Positions 1-7,107 of a stretch of 64,000 nucleotides of DNA are shown here, piece after piece (position 1 is the first letter of the stretch; every line of letters begins with the position of its first letter). The position numbers were made by a program, and so were the translations under genes. The notes below the pieces were generated by a model, which was not told the origin of the DNA, searched no databases, and saw only the letters and a list, made by a program, of their open reading frames with translations. Source of the stretch: Streptomyces sp. BK340 (lineage in GTDB: Bacteria > Actinomycetota > Actinomycetes > Streptomycetales > Streptomycetaceae); NCBI RefSeq assembly GCF_007827595.1, contig NZ_VISR01000029.1:62001-126000 (forward strand), given 5' to 3'.

Positions 1-186
1 CCCCAGCGTGTCCGCGTACCGTACGTCCGCCTGCCGCAGCTCGGTGCCGGGCGGCGGGGTCGCTCCTCGCTCCGGGTGCCGGCTCACCACGCGGACCCGC
101 TCGCCCGCCTCGGCCAGTCTCCTGGTCACGAGGGAGCCGAGCCGTCCCGCTCCGCCGATCACCGCTACGGGGCCGTGCATGTGCAT
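1..186 (-). CDS. NAD(P)-binding NmrA/SDR-like protein (partial, C-terminus outside window)
   Basis: Only the first 62 codons are in the window. The N-terminus reads VAVIGGAGRLGSLVTRRLAE, a Rossmann dinucleotide-binding loop (GGAGRLG) starting about five residues from the N-terminus, as in NmrA-like and atypical SDR proteins. Two ATGs, at 186 and 180, could serve as start; the first is preferred because a GGGGGAATC ribosome-binding sequence lies just upstream. The following nucleotidyltransferase gene ends 40 bp upstream on the same strand, so the two may share a transcript. Substrate and role cannot be told from this fragment. Confidence 0.6.
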   Translation of the reverse strand, partial: MHMHGPVAVIGGAGRLGSLVTRRLAEAGERVRVVSRHPERGATPPPGTELRQADVRYADTLG

Positions 187-226
187 GATTCCCCCTATGT
201 GTTGAGGCCTGTCGTCCCCGGCCGGG

Positions 227-1570
227 TCACACCCAGCGCAGGACGTCGTCGGCGCTCGTCAGCTCGGTCGCGGCGGGCACGCCGGTCAGCGTGGGCACCC
301 TCAGCCGCGGATAGACGGTGACCCCGCGGAACCGGGACCCGGGACGCAGCACGGCCCCGTCGCCGATCGCTGTGTGCCCTTCGAGCCGGGTGGGCCGGCC
401 ACGCTCCGAATGGATCACCGCCATCGGTCCGACGTAGGACTCCGAGAGGTCGGCGTGGGCGCCGATCACCGCGGACTCGCCCACGGCGGAGCGGACGAGC
501 GTGCTGCCCTCACGGATCTCGGCCCCGTCGCCGACGTCCGTGTGCTCCAGCCGCACGCCCGGCCCGATCTCGACGTCGTGACCGATGCGCACGCCGGGGC
601 CGATCAGCACCGACCCCTCCTCGATCTTCTGGGCGAGGGTCGTGCCGGTCAGGTCGTCCTTCGTCAGCAGGCTGCTCTCGTGGATCCAGCCCTGCGCTCC
701 GGCCTGCCCGGACCGCGCCATGAGCCGGTTCATCTGCTCGTACGCGCCGTCGAGCACGAGCCGCAGCGTGTGCAGATAGTCCTGTACGTTGCCCAGGTCG
801 CCGAGCCTGCCGATGGCATGGGTGGCGACCGGGTGGTCGTGTCCGGCCAGCCAGGGCAGCAGGTCCCCGCCCCAGTCGAGCCTTTGGTGGGACTGCCGGA
901 ACAGCTCCGGCTCCCGGGCCAGCAGCCGCAGCCGGCCGCAGTCCACCAGGTACATCCCGGCGTTGGTGGGCAGTGTCGCCCGCTCGTCCGCGACCGCTTC
1001 CGGGAACAGCTCGCGCAGCCGGGCGGCGGCCGGCTTCTCGACGAAGCCCGTCACCAGCCCCCGTGCGTCGGTGCGCATCACCCCGTACTTGCCGGCGATC
1101 TCCCGCGCCGTCCGTTCCACCGCGGCCACCGTCACCACGGCGCCGCGCGCCTCGTGCGTGGCCCGAAGCTCCCGCAGGTCGAAGTCGAAGAGCGAGTCGA
1201 CCGGCAGCACCAGGGCCTGGCCCTGCAGGTCCCACTGTTCGAGGTTGTGGAGCGTGGCTCCGGCCGAGCCCACGTTGTAGCGGTCGAGGCGCGAGCGGGA
1301 GTACCTGACGTCCACTCCGTGCCGCTCGCCGTGGCCCAGCAGCAGCTTGATCTGGTTACGGTTCTCCAGACCGTGGGCGACCACGTAGAAGCGGCGGATG
1401 CCCTGGTCCCGGCAGGCTTCGACGACCCATTCGATGAGTCGCCTTCCGACGAACGGAATAAGAGCCTTGCTGCGAATGTAGTCGGACGACTCGAGAGTGA
1501 TGGGCTTCGCCCGCTCGCCCCTGCCGCCCGCGAGAATGATTCCTACGGTCTCCGGATTCCGACGAGGCAC
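227..1570 (-). CDS. Sugar-1-phosphate nucleotidyltransferase with C-terminal hexapeptide-repeat region
   Basis: 447 residues from a GTG start at 1570, preceded by GGGGGAAA; the open frame continues upstream but without coding character. The N-terminal domain begins GIILAGGRGERAKPIT and has later nucleotidyltransferase landmarks (LPVDSLFDFD, VEKP, TNAGMY, WGGDLLPWL). Residues from about 320 onward form a left-handed beta-helix pattern (IGPGVRIGHDVEIGPG, IGDGAVLRPG). The family activates sugar-1-phosphates with NTP, as GlgC and RmlA/GalU relatives do. The usual lysine of the GxGxRLxPLTxxxxKP signature is displaced (ITLESSDYIRSKALIPF), so the nucleotide and sugar cannot be assigned. It follows the exported-peptide gene by 47 bp on the same strand. 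Confidence 0.8.
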   Translation of the reverse strand: MPRRNPETVGIILAGGRGERAKPITLESSDYIRSKALIPFVGRRLIEWVVEACRDQGIRRFYVVAHGLENRNQIKLLLGHGERHGVDVRYSRSRLDRYNVGSAGATLHNLEQWDLQGQALVLPVDSLFDFDLRELRATHEARGAVVTVAAVERTAREIAGKYGVMRTDARGLVTGFVEKPAAARLRELFPEAVADERATLPTNAGMYLVDCGRLRLLAREPELFRQSHQRLDWGGDLLPWLAGHDHPVATHAIGRLGDLGNVQDYLHTLRLVLDGAYEQMNRLMARSGQAGAQGWIHESSLLTKDDLTGTTLAQKIEEGSVLIGPGVRIGHDVEIGPGVRLEHTDVGDGAEIREGSTLVRSAVGESAVIGAHADLSESYVGPMAVIHSERGRPTRLEGHTAIGDGAVLRPGSRFRGVTVYPRLRVPTLTGVPAATELTSADDVLRWV

Positions 1571-1617
1571 GTTCGCTTTCCCCCTATGAGTTCGTCGGAC
1601 GTCCCCCGAGCCTTCGG

Positions 1618-1773
1618 TCAGCCCCATTCCGGGTCGTGATCGGGGATGTTGGCCGTCTGGACGACCGGCTTGCCGTGCAGGGCCTGCTCGGCCGACTGGG
1701 CGCCGAGTCCGAGGAGGAGCATGAGGGCGAATATCGCGCTGAATCGCTTGGCGGTCGTTCCCATGGAATTCAT
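1618..1773 (-). CDS. Small exported peptide precursor (51 aa)
   Basis: ATG at 1773 preceded by GGGAGGGAATCC. The product begins MNSMGTTAKRFSAIFALML, a basic N-region followed by a hydrophobic stretch (about residues 11-24) and a possible signal-peptidase site after AQSA. This would leave a mature peptide of roughly 24 residues ending DHDPEWG. No cysteines are seen, so a disulfide-bonded or lanthionine peptide is unlikely. The gene is divergent from a LuxR-type regulator 130 bp away and lies upstream of a nucleotidyltransferase on the same strand. I do not recognise a family; a signalling peptide is only a hypothesis. Confidence 0.6.
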   Translation of the reverse strand: MNSMGTTAKRFSAIFALMLLLGLGAQSAEQALHGKPVVQTANIPDHDPEWG

Positions 1774-1903
1774 GTGGATTCCCTCCCAGATGGCTGATAG
1801 GCGCTGTCGCCTCCGCCGCAAGAAGCATGCCGCAGCCAGCAGCCGGATTTCTTCGCTTGGTAGCCTCGTGATCGCGCATTGCGCATTTCTGAAGGGGGAA
1901 CGA

Positions 1904-2887
1904 ATGTGCAGGAAGTCGGACAATCTCTCCCATACCAATGTGATCAGGCTCTGCGACGAAGGTCTGGCCCGTTACCGGGAAGCGCTCTCAAAAGGTCCGA
2001 TTGATGGCGATGTACCGGACTGCCTCGTCGAGTTGGGTCTCATGCGACCCTTGGCCGAAAACCCGCTGATCATGGGCGTGGTGCCGCCCGACATCGCGGT
2101 GAGCGAGTTCTGCCGCCCCATCGAGCGCGCCATTCTCGTCCAGCAGCAGGCCGTGGCGGCCGTCCGCGAGGCACTGAGCGCTGCCGAGGACGTCTACCGC
2201 GAGGAACAGGGCACCGCCTCCGCCGACATCCGTCTGCTGCACGGCGAGGACGTCATCAGCGCGGCGCTGCAGAAGTCGGCCGACGCCTGCCGCACGGAAC
2301 TCCTGACCGCCCAGCCCGGCGGCGGCCGGGCCACCGCACTCCTCAGCAAGGCACTGCGCCGCACCCTGGAACTGTCCGAACGGGACATCCGCCAGCGGAC
2401 GCTCTACCAGCACTCGGTGCGCACCCATGGCCCCACGCTCGCCTACATCGAGCAGGTCACCGCGGTCGGCGTCGAGGTACGCACCCTCAACGAACTCTTC
2501 GACCGCCTGATCATCTTCGACCGCAGGACGGCCTTCATCCCCGACCCGCGGCACGACCTCAGGACCACGGCCCTGACCGTCGAACACCCGGCGATCGTCC
2601 ACTACTTGGCGACCGTCTTCGACCACGCCTGGCAGCGGGCGGAACCCCTCAGCATCACCCAGGAGCAGGCGCGCCCCCCGCTGATGACCGACGAGACCCG
2701 GCGCACCGTCCTGCGCCTCATGATCGAGGGCCACACCGACGCGGCGATAGCCAAGCGCCTGGGCATCAGCGCCCGCACCGTCTCCACCCACATAGGCCGA
2801 GCGTCGGAGGCGCTCAACAGCAAGAGCAGGGCCCAACTGGCCTACGCCCTGGCCCAGTCCCGCCTCCTGGAGGACGTGGACGGCTGA
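1904..2887 (+). CDS. LuxR-family transcriptional regulator
   Basis: 327 residues from ATG 1904, with GAAGGGGGA upstream; the longer open frame to 1646 runs through the divergent promoter region and is not used. The C-terminal ~60 residues are a LuxR/GerE helix-turn-helix (LMIEGHTDAAIAKRLGIS, then ARTVSTHIGRASEAL). The N-terminal part carries a TrmB-like effector module with a helical middle (VAAVREALSAAEDVYREEQ) and a PLD-like second half. No receiver aspartate is seen, so it is not a classical response regulator. The divergent 51-residue exported peptide gene is its closest neighbour and a likely target. Confidence 0.8.
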   Translation: MCRKSDNLSHTNVIRLCDEGLARYREALSKGPIDGDVPDCLVELGLMRPLAENPLIMGVVPPDIAVSEFCRPIERAILVQQQAVAAVREALSAAEDVYREEQGTASADIRLLHGEDVISAALQKSADACRTELLTAQPGGGRATALLSKALRRTLELSERDIRQRTLYQHSVRTHGPTLAYIEQVTAVGVEVRTLNELFDRLIIFDRRTAFIPDPRHDLRTTALTVEHPAIVHYLATVFDHAWQRAEPLSITQEQARPPLMTDETRRTVLRLMIEGHTDAAIAKRLGISARTVSTHIGRASEALNSKSRAQLAYALAQSRLLEDVDG

Positions 2888-2952
2888 CCGCCCCCCTCAC
2901 CGCCCCCACATGCATCCGCGGCCGCCGACGCCCGCTCCGCCCCACGGGGGGG

Positions 2953-2992
2953 ACCCGCACCCGACGACGAAGGCCGCACGGGTGGTGCGGGT
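2953..2992. terminator. Possible hairpin between convergent genes
   Basis: Arms ACCCGCACC (2953-2961) and GGTGCGGGT (2984-2992) face each other across a 22-nt loop in the gap between the LuxR gene (ends 2887, plus) and the transketolase-like gene (ends 3034, minus). There is no T-tract and the loop is large, so the call is weak. Confidence 0.3.
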
Positions 2993-3033
2993 GGGCACAC
3001 ACATGGGGGCGGAAGGCGAAGCCGAGGCACCCG

Positions 3034-3837
3034 CTACGCCGCGGCAGCGGCCAGCACCTGCTCCACGTCCGCGCGCCCGGCCCGCAGCGGCGCCGGCACG
3101 CCCAGCACCGCGTCCCCCGGCAACCGCGACCGCAGCGCCTCCAGCACCGGCTCCAGCAGCCGGGGCGCCGCGGTCACCACCGACTTCCCCGTCCACGTGG
3201 CGAGTTCCACGGCCGCGGCGGACAGCCGGACATCGTCCAGGTAGACGAGGTGTGCGTGCCCGAGTCCGGGCGCGGCCGCACGCGCGGCGAGCGCCAGCCG
3301 GGTGCCGTCCTCACCGACGGAGATCAACCGCGCCGTGGCCGGCGAGGGCTCGCTCGGTTCCCAGGACAGATCGGTCCCCGGCCCCTCCCCGAGCACCAGA
3401 CAGTGCGGCAGCGGGGACCGCGCGGCGTGCCGCACCACCGCCCGTGTCTCCTCCTCCCCGCAGGGCATCGCGAGCGGTACACCGGACATCCGCCACACTT
3501 CGTCGTACCCGTCGGGAAAGCCCTCGGGCGACATCACCACGGTCGCCCCGGCCTCCAGGCAGTCGCGCCACAACGACCGGGGCGCCACCGCCCGCCCCTC
3601 CGCCGGGCCCGGCGTGACCGCCACGAACGGCTTGAACCCGGCCGCCCGCAGGCCCGTCACCATCTGGGTCAGCACCGTGCCCACGTTCGGCAGCGAGAAG
3701 AAGCGGTCCGGGTGGGCCGCCTCGAACGGATGATCCTTCTTGCGGGCCCGCGTCTCCAGACAGACCACCCGGCGGTCCCGCCCGGCGACCTCGGTGAGTT
3801 CACTGCGAAAGGCGTCCCGCCCGGACAGGGTCACCAC
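3034..3837 (-). CDS. Transketolase-like (pyrimidine-binding half) protein
   Basis: 267 residues from the first of two GTG codons at 3837/3834, with GGGGGAAA upstream. Features resembling the C-terminal half of transketolase/DXS-type enzymes include an N-terminal VVCLETRARKKDHPFEAAHP strand, a PNVGTVLTQMVTGLRAAGFKPFV-type helix (about residues 50-75) and a final Rossmann-like segment (SVVTAAPRLLEPVLEALRS). No partner subunit with the TPP-diphosphate motif GDG is seen nearby, so either the partner lies elsewhere or the protein has another role. The methyltransferase gene ends 207 bp upstream on the same strand. The family call is moderate and the substrate is unknown. Confidence 0.5.
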   Translation of the reverse strand: MVTLSGRDAFRSELTEVAGRDRRVVCLETRARKKDHPFEAAHPDRFFSLPNVGTVLTQMVTGLRAAGFKPFVAVTPGPAEGRAVAPRSLWRDCLEAGATVVMSPEGFPDGYDEVWRMSGVPLAMPCGEEETRAVVRHAARSPLPHCLVLGEGPGTDLSWEPSEPSPATARLISVGEDGTRLALAARAAAPGLGHAHLVYLDDVRLSAAAVELATWTGKSVVTAAPRLLEPVLEALRSRLPGDAVLGVPAPLRAGRADVEQVLAAAAA

Positions 3838-4044
3838 GGCACCACTTTCCCCCGTCGTCGGACCCCGGCGATCGCTCCCCGCTCCACCGTGCCCGCGTCC
3901 AACTGCTCCCTGAGCGACCGGCACCGGGGCGGAAGAACCCCACCCCCGCGGTCACGGGGCCGCCCTCCCGCGCGGCACCGGCACCCGCCCCGGCGGCCGG
4001 CAGGCCAACCGCTGAGCCGGTCCGGATCGCGCGCTCGGCGGTCA

Positions 4045-4800
4045 TCACCCGGACATCCGGCCCGGTCGGTCGCGACCGTCACCGCTGTCCGCGACGCGGA
4101 TCTCCAGCAGCAGGTGCTCGACGGCGTCGGCGCCGTACTCCTGCTCCACCAGCTCCACGGACCGCACCACGTGCAGCTCCCGGCCCAACTCCCGGGCCAT
4201 CTCGTACAGTTCCCCGCGGACACCGCGGCTGCTGAAGTGCAGCAGCGCCCGGCCGCCCGGGGCGAGCATCCGCGGGGCCTCGGCCAGATAGCGCCGGTGC
4301 GTGCGGTAGCCCGGATCGACATAGGCCCGCTCGTGCATGGACCGGTAGGTGTAGTCCTCGGGCGCGCGTACGTAGTTGGAACTCCAGAAGACCATGTCGA
4401 AACGTTCCTGCTGAAGCGCGGAGAAGAGATCGCTCCGCACGGCCCGCACCCGGTCCCCCACTCCGTGCCGCACGGCGTTGAGCGCCGCGTTCTCGACCGC
4501 CCGGGGGTTCACGTCGGCGGCGACCACCCGCTCGCACCCGGCGAGCGCGCTGCGCACGGCGGCGACCCCGGTCCCGCAGCCGATCTCCAGGAACGAGCCC
4601 GACCGGTCGCCCGGACCCGCCTCGGCGAGTCCCAGCAGATCGAGCGCCACCGCGGTCGACGGCGAGAAGACCGGAGCAAACACTTCGTCAAGAAGATTCC
4701 ATCGCAAGCCCAACAGCTCGAACTCGGCCGGCCGGTCCGGACGCGTCAGCGACAACCTGCTGCGCTCCAGCGACCGTACGAAACTCTGCGTTCCCGACAT
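4045..4800 (-). CDS. Class I SAM-dependent methyltransferase (PrmC/HemK-like fold)
   Basis: 251 residues. SAM-binding motif I is FLEIGCGTGVAAVRSAL (about residues 70-86), followed by an acidic strand (VVAADVNPRAVENAALNA) and a motif IV-like FDMVFWSSNYVRAPEDY. The spacing resembles PrmC/HemK-type and small-molecule methyltransferases. The catalytic NPPY of protein-glutamine methyltransferases reads SSNYV here, so a different acceptor is likely. It is divergent from the PucR-type regulator at 5104 and lies upstream of the transketolase-like gene on the same strand. Substrate not predictable. Confidence 0.75.
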   Translation of the reverse strand: MSGTQSFVRSLERSRLSLTRPDRPAEFELLGLRWNLLDEVFAPVFSPSTAVALDLLGLAEAGPGDRSGSFLEIGCGTGVAAVRSALAGCERVVAADVNPRAVENAALNAVRHGVGDRVRAVRSDLFSALQQERFDMVFWSSNYVRAPEDYTYRSMHERAYVDPGYRTHRRYLAEAPRMLAPGGRALLHFSSRGVRGELYEMARELGRELHVVRSVELVEQEYGADAVEHLLLEIRVADSGDGRDRPGRMSG

Positions 4801-5103
4801 GTCCCTGCCCCCCCGCCGGACGCTCCGTGACCGCGGCGCCGTTCCCTTCCCGGCACGCTGTCAGGGCTTATTGTCGGGTTACCGAACACGACGGGGGAAT
4901 GTGCAGCGATAACCGCTGCACACCGGCCGGGCGGTGCTCCGGTCACCGTGCGGCAGGCTCTGGCATGTGGTTTCGGCCAAAGGTCGCCTCAAGGGTACTG
5001 GTTCAAGCCATCGTTGACGCCTGTCGTGCACGCAATCTAGGTTCGCGAAGGCTCGGCAGAGCCACGCGCCGCAGGCGCCGCAGATCAACTGGGGGTGAGG
5101 TCT
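4801..5103. other. Divergent intergenic region (303 bp)
   Basis: No convincing gene. The right half holds a candidate promoter for the PucR-type gene (see 5014-5043). The left part should hold the promoter of the minus-strand methyltransferase, but I see no clear box pair for it. Confidence 0.5.
5014..5043 (+). promoter_or_regulatory. Candidate promoter of the PucR-type regulator
   Basis: A -35 TTGACG (5014-5019) and a -10 TAGGTT (5038-5043) are separated by 18 bp, close to the Streptomyces vegetative consensus. Transcription would start near 5050, giving a leader of about 54 nt before the ATG at 5104. Confidence 0.5.
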
Positions 5104-7023
5104 ATGCGGCACACGGACGACTTCGTACAGGACGAACTACTCAGACTTCTCGAACTGCTCGCCACCGAGGCTCCGCCCCACCGCTTCGAACCGCCCCCCG
5201 ACTCCGGCGAACCGGTGCCGGCCGCGTCCCTGGCCCTCCTCGACCGCGCGCGGTCCCTGGCCCTGGACATCCACGGCCTGTTCGCCCGCCGCCAGCAGCG
5301 CGAGGCCGCCCTCGCGGCACTCGTGGACACCGCACGGGAACTGACCCTCCCCTACGAGGTCGACGCGCTGCTGCAGGTGATCACCCGCCGGGCCCGGCTG
5401 CTCCTCAACTTCGACATGTCGTGGATCACCCTCAGGGACCCCGTCGACGGCCGCTCCTACGTACGCATATCCGACGGCCACGCCTCCACCATGACCCCGG
5501 GGTTCGTGGTCCCTGCCCAGGGCGGCGTCGGCAACGCGGCGTTCGACCGCTCCGCGCCCTTCTGGACCGCCGACTACCTCACCGACGACCGCTTCCCGCA
5601 CTCCACGCCGACCGACGAGGTGGTCACCGCGGAAGGCCTGCACGGTCTGATGGCGGTGCCCCTGAAGGAGGGCAGCGACACCTTCGGCGCTCTCTACGGC
5701 GCCGACCGCTCGGTGCGCCACCTCACGCCCGACGAGATCACGCTGATGTCCTCGCTGGGCGACCTCGCCTCGCTGGCCATCAAGAAGGCCCGGCTGCTCG
5801 CCCACACCCGGTCCGAGCTCAGCGAACTGGAACTCGACGTGTCCCGCGCGCTGGACTCCTCCACCACGGAGCGTCTGGTCAGCGGCGTCCACACCCGGCT
5901 CATCGACATGGTGCTGAGCGGCCACGGACTGAACGAGGTGGCTGCCCGCGCCGCGGCCGAACTCGGCGGAGCCCTGATGGTGCGCGACGCCACCGGCCGG
6001 ACCCTCGCGGTCACCGAGGGCTTCCCGGACTTCGACGAGGCGGAACTCTTCCAGCGGACCCTGGACGCCCATACCGAACTCGCCCCGATCCGCTCGGCGG
6101 ACGGCCTGTGGCTGTGTCCGGCCACCGCGGGCCGCGAGGTGCTCGGCACCCTGATCCTGGCCGCGGACGGCCCAGCCATCGACTACCAGCTCCGGCTGCT
6201 GCGGGCCACGGCCCAGTCCACCGCGGTCCTGCTGCGCATCCAGACCGGTGTCGAGACGTCCCCCGACGGGGGCCGCAGCCGGCTGCTCCAGGACCTGATC
6301 GGCGACTCGCCCCGCGCGCCCGAACAGCTCGCGGTGCACGCCCGGCGCCTCGGCGTCGCCCTCGACGACCCGCACGTGGTGCTGATCGCGCGGCCGGACG
6401 GCGGGGCGAGCGGCCGGGCCCTGGTCTGGGCCTCGTCGTACGCCCACCGCATGGCGGGACTGCAGACCATCGTGGACGACTGCCTGGTGCTGCTCGTCCC
6501 CGGTACGGACTCGGGGGACGCGGGGCGGGCGGTCACCGCCGAGCTGTCCACGGTGACCGGCCGCCGGGTGACGGTCGGCTCGGCCGGGCCGGTCGCGCAT
6601 CCGGGTTCGGTCCACGGCACCTACCAGGAGGCCAGGCGCTGTCTGGAGGCGCTGACCGCACTCGGCACCGACGGGGGCAGCGCCTCGGCACAGGAACTGG
6701 GCTTCCTCGGGCTGCTGCTCGCGGACAGCCCCGACATCACGGCCTTCGTACAGACCACGATCGGCCCGGTGATCACCTACGACAGTCGGCACTGCACGGA
6801 TCTGGTCCACACCCTGGAAGCCTGGTTCGCGTCCGGCGGCAGCCCCCGCCGGGCCGCCGAGGCCCTCCATGTGCACCCCAACACCGTCTCCCGGCGCCTG
6901 GAACGGATCACCGATCTGCTGGGCTCCACCTGGCAGGAACCCATGCGGGCGCTGGAGGTGCAGCTCGCCCTGCGGCTGCAGCGCACCCGGCACGCGATCC
7001 GCTCCCCCCTGTCCACCTGCTGA
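5104..7023 (+). CDS. PucR/CdaR-type transcriptional regulator with GAF domain
   Basis: 639 residues from ATG 5104, with GGTGAGG four bases upstream; a GTG at 5095 is the alternative. A GAF domain occupies about residues 75-235 (VDALLQVITRRARLLLNFD, GLMAVPLKEGSDTFGALYGA). A middle region follows, and the C-terminus is a PucR-type helix-turn-helix (RRAAEALHVHPNTVSRRLER, about residues 585-605). Regulators of this class sense small molecules and control local catabolic or secondary pathways. It faces away from the methyltransferase gene and converges on the helicase gene across a strong terminator. Confidence 0.85.
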   Translation: MRHTDDFVQDELLRLLELLATEAPPHRFEPPPDSGEPVPAASLALLDRARSLALDIHGLFARRQQREAALAALVDTARELTLPYEVDALLQVITRRARLLLNFDMSWITLRDPVDGRSYVRISDGHASTMTPGFVVPAQGGVGNAAFDRSAPFWTADYLTDDRFPHSTPTDEVVTAEGLHGLMAVPLKEGSDTFGALYGADRSVRHLTPDEITLMSSLGDLASLAIKKARLLAHTRSELSELELDVSRALDSSTTERLVSGVHTRLIDMVLSGHGLNEVAARAAAELGGALMVRDATGRTLAVTEGFPDFDEAELFQRTLDAHTELAPIRSADGLWLCPATAGREVLGTLILAADGPAIDYQLRLLRATAQSTAVLLRIQTGVETSPDGGRSRLLQDLIGDSPRAPEQLAVHARRLGVALDDPHVVLIARPDGGASGRALVWASSYAHRMAGLQTIVDDCLVLLVPGTDSGDAGRAVTAELSTVTGRRVTVGSAGPVAHPGSVHGTYQEARRCLEALTALGTDGGSASAQELGFLGLLLADSPDITAFVQTTIGPVITYDSRHCTDLVHTLEAWFASGGSPRRAAEALHVHPNTVSRRLERITDLLGSTWQEPMRALEVQLALRLQRTRHAIRSPLSTC

Positions 7024-7031
7024 CAGCGAAA

Positions 7032-7068
7032 CGGCTGCGGGCCCCGGATGTCCCGGGGCCCGCAGCCG
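7032..7068. terminator. Bidirectional terminator hairpin
   Basis: A perfect 16-bp stem, CGGCTGCGGGCCCCGG (7032-7047) and its complement (7053-7068), with a 5-nt loop, lies between the convergent PucR and helicase genes. Confidence 0.85.
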
Positions 7069-7107
7069 TGTTCGGTCACCGGCGAGGGTGCCGGTCACTC
7101 ATGTTCG

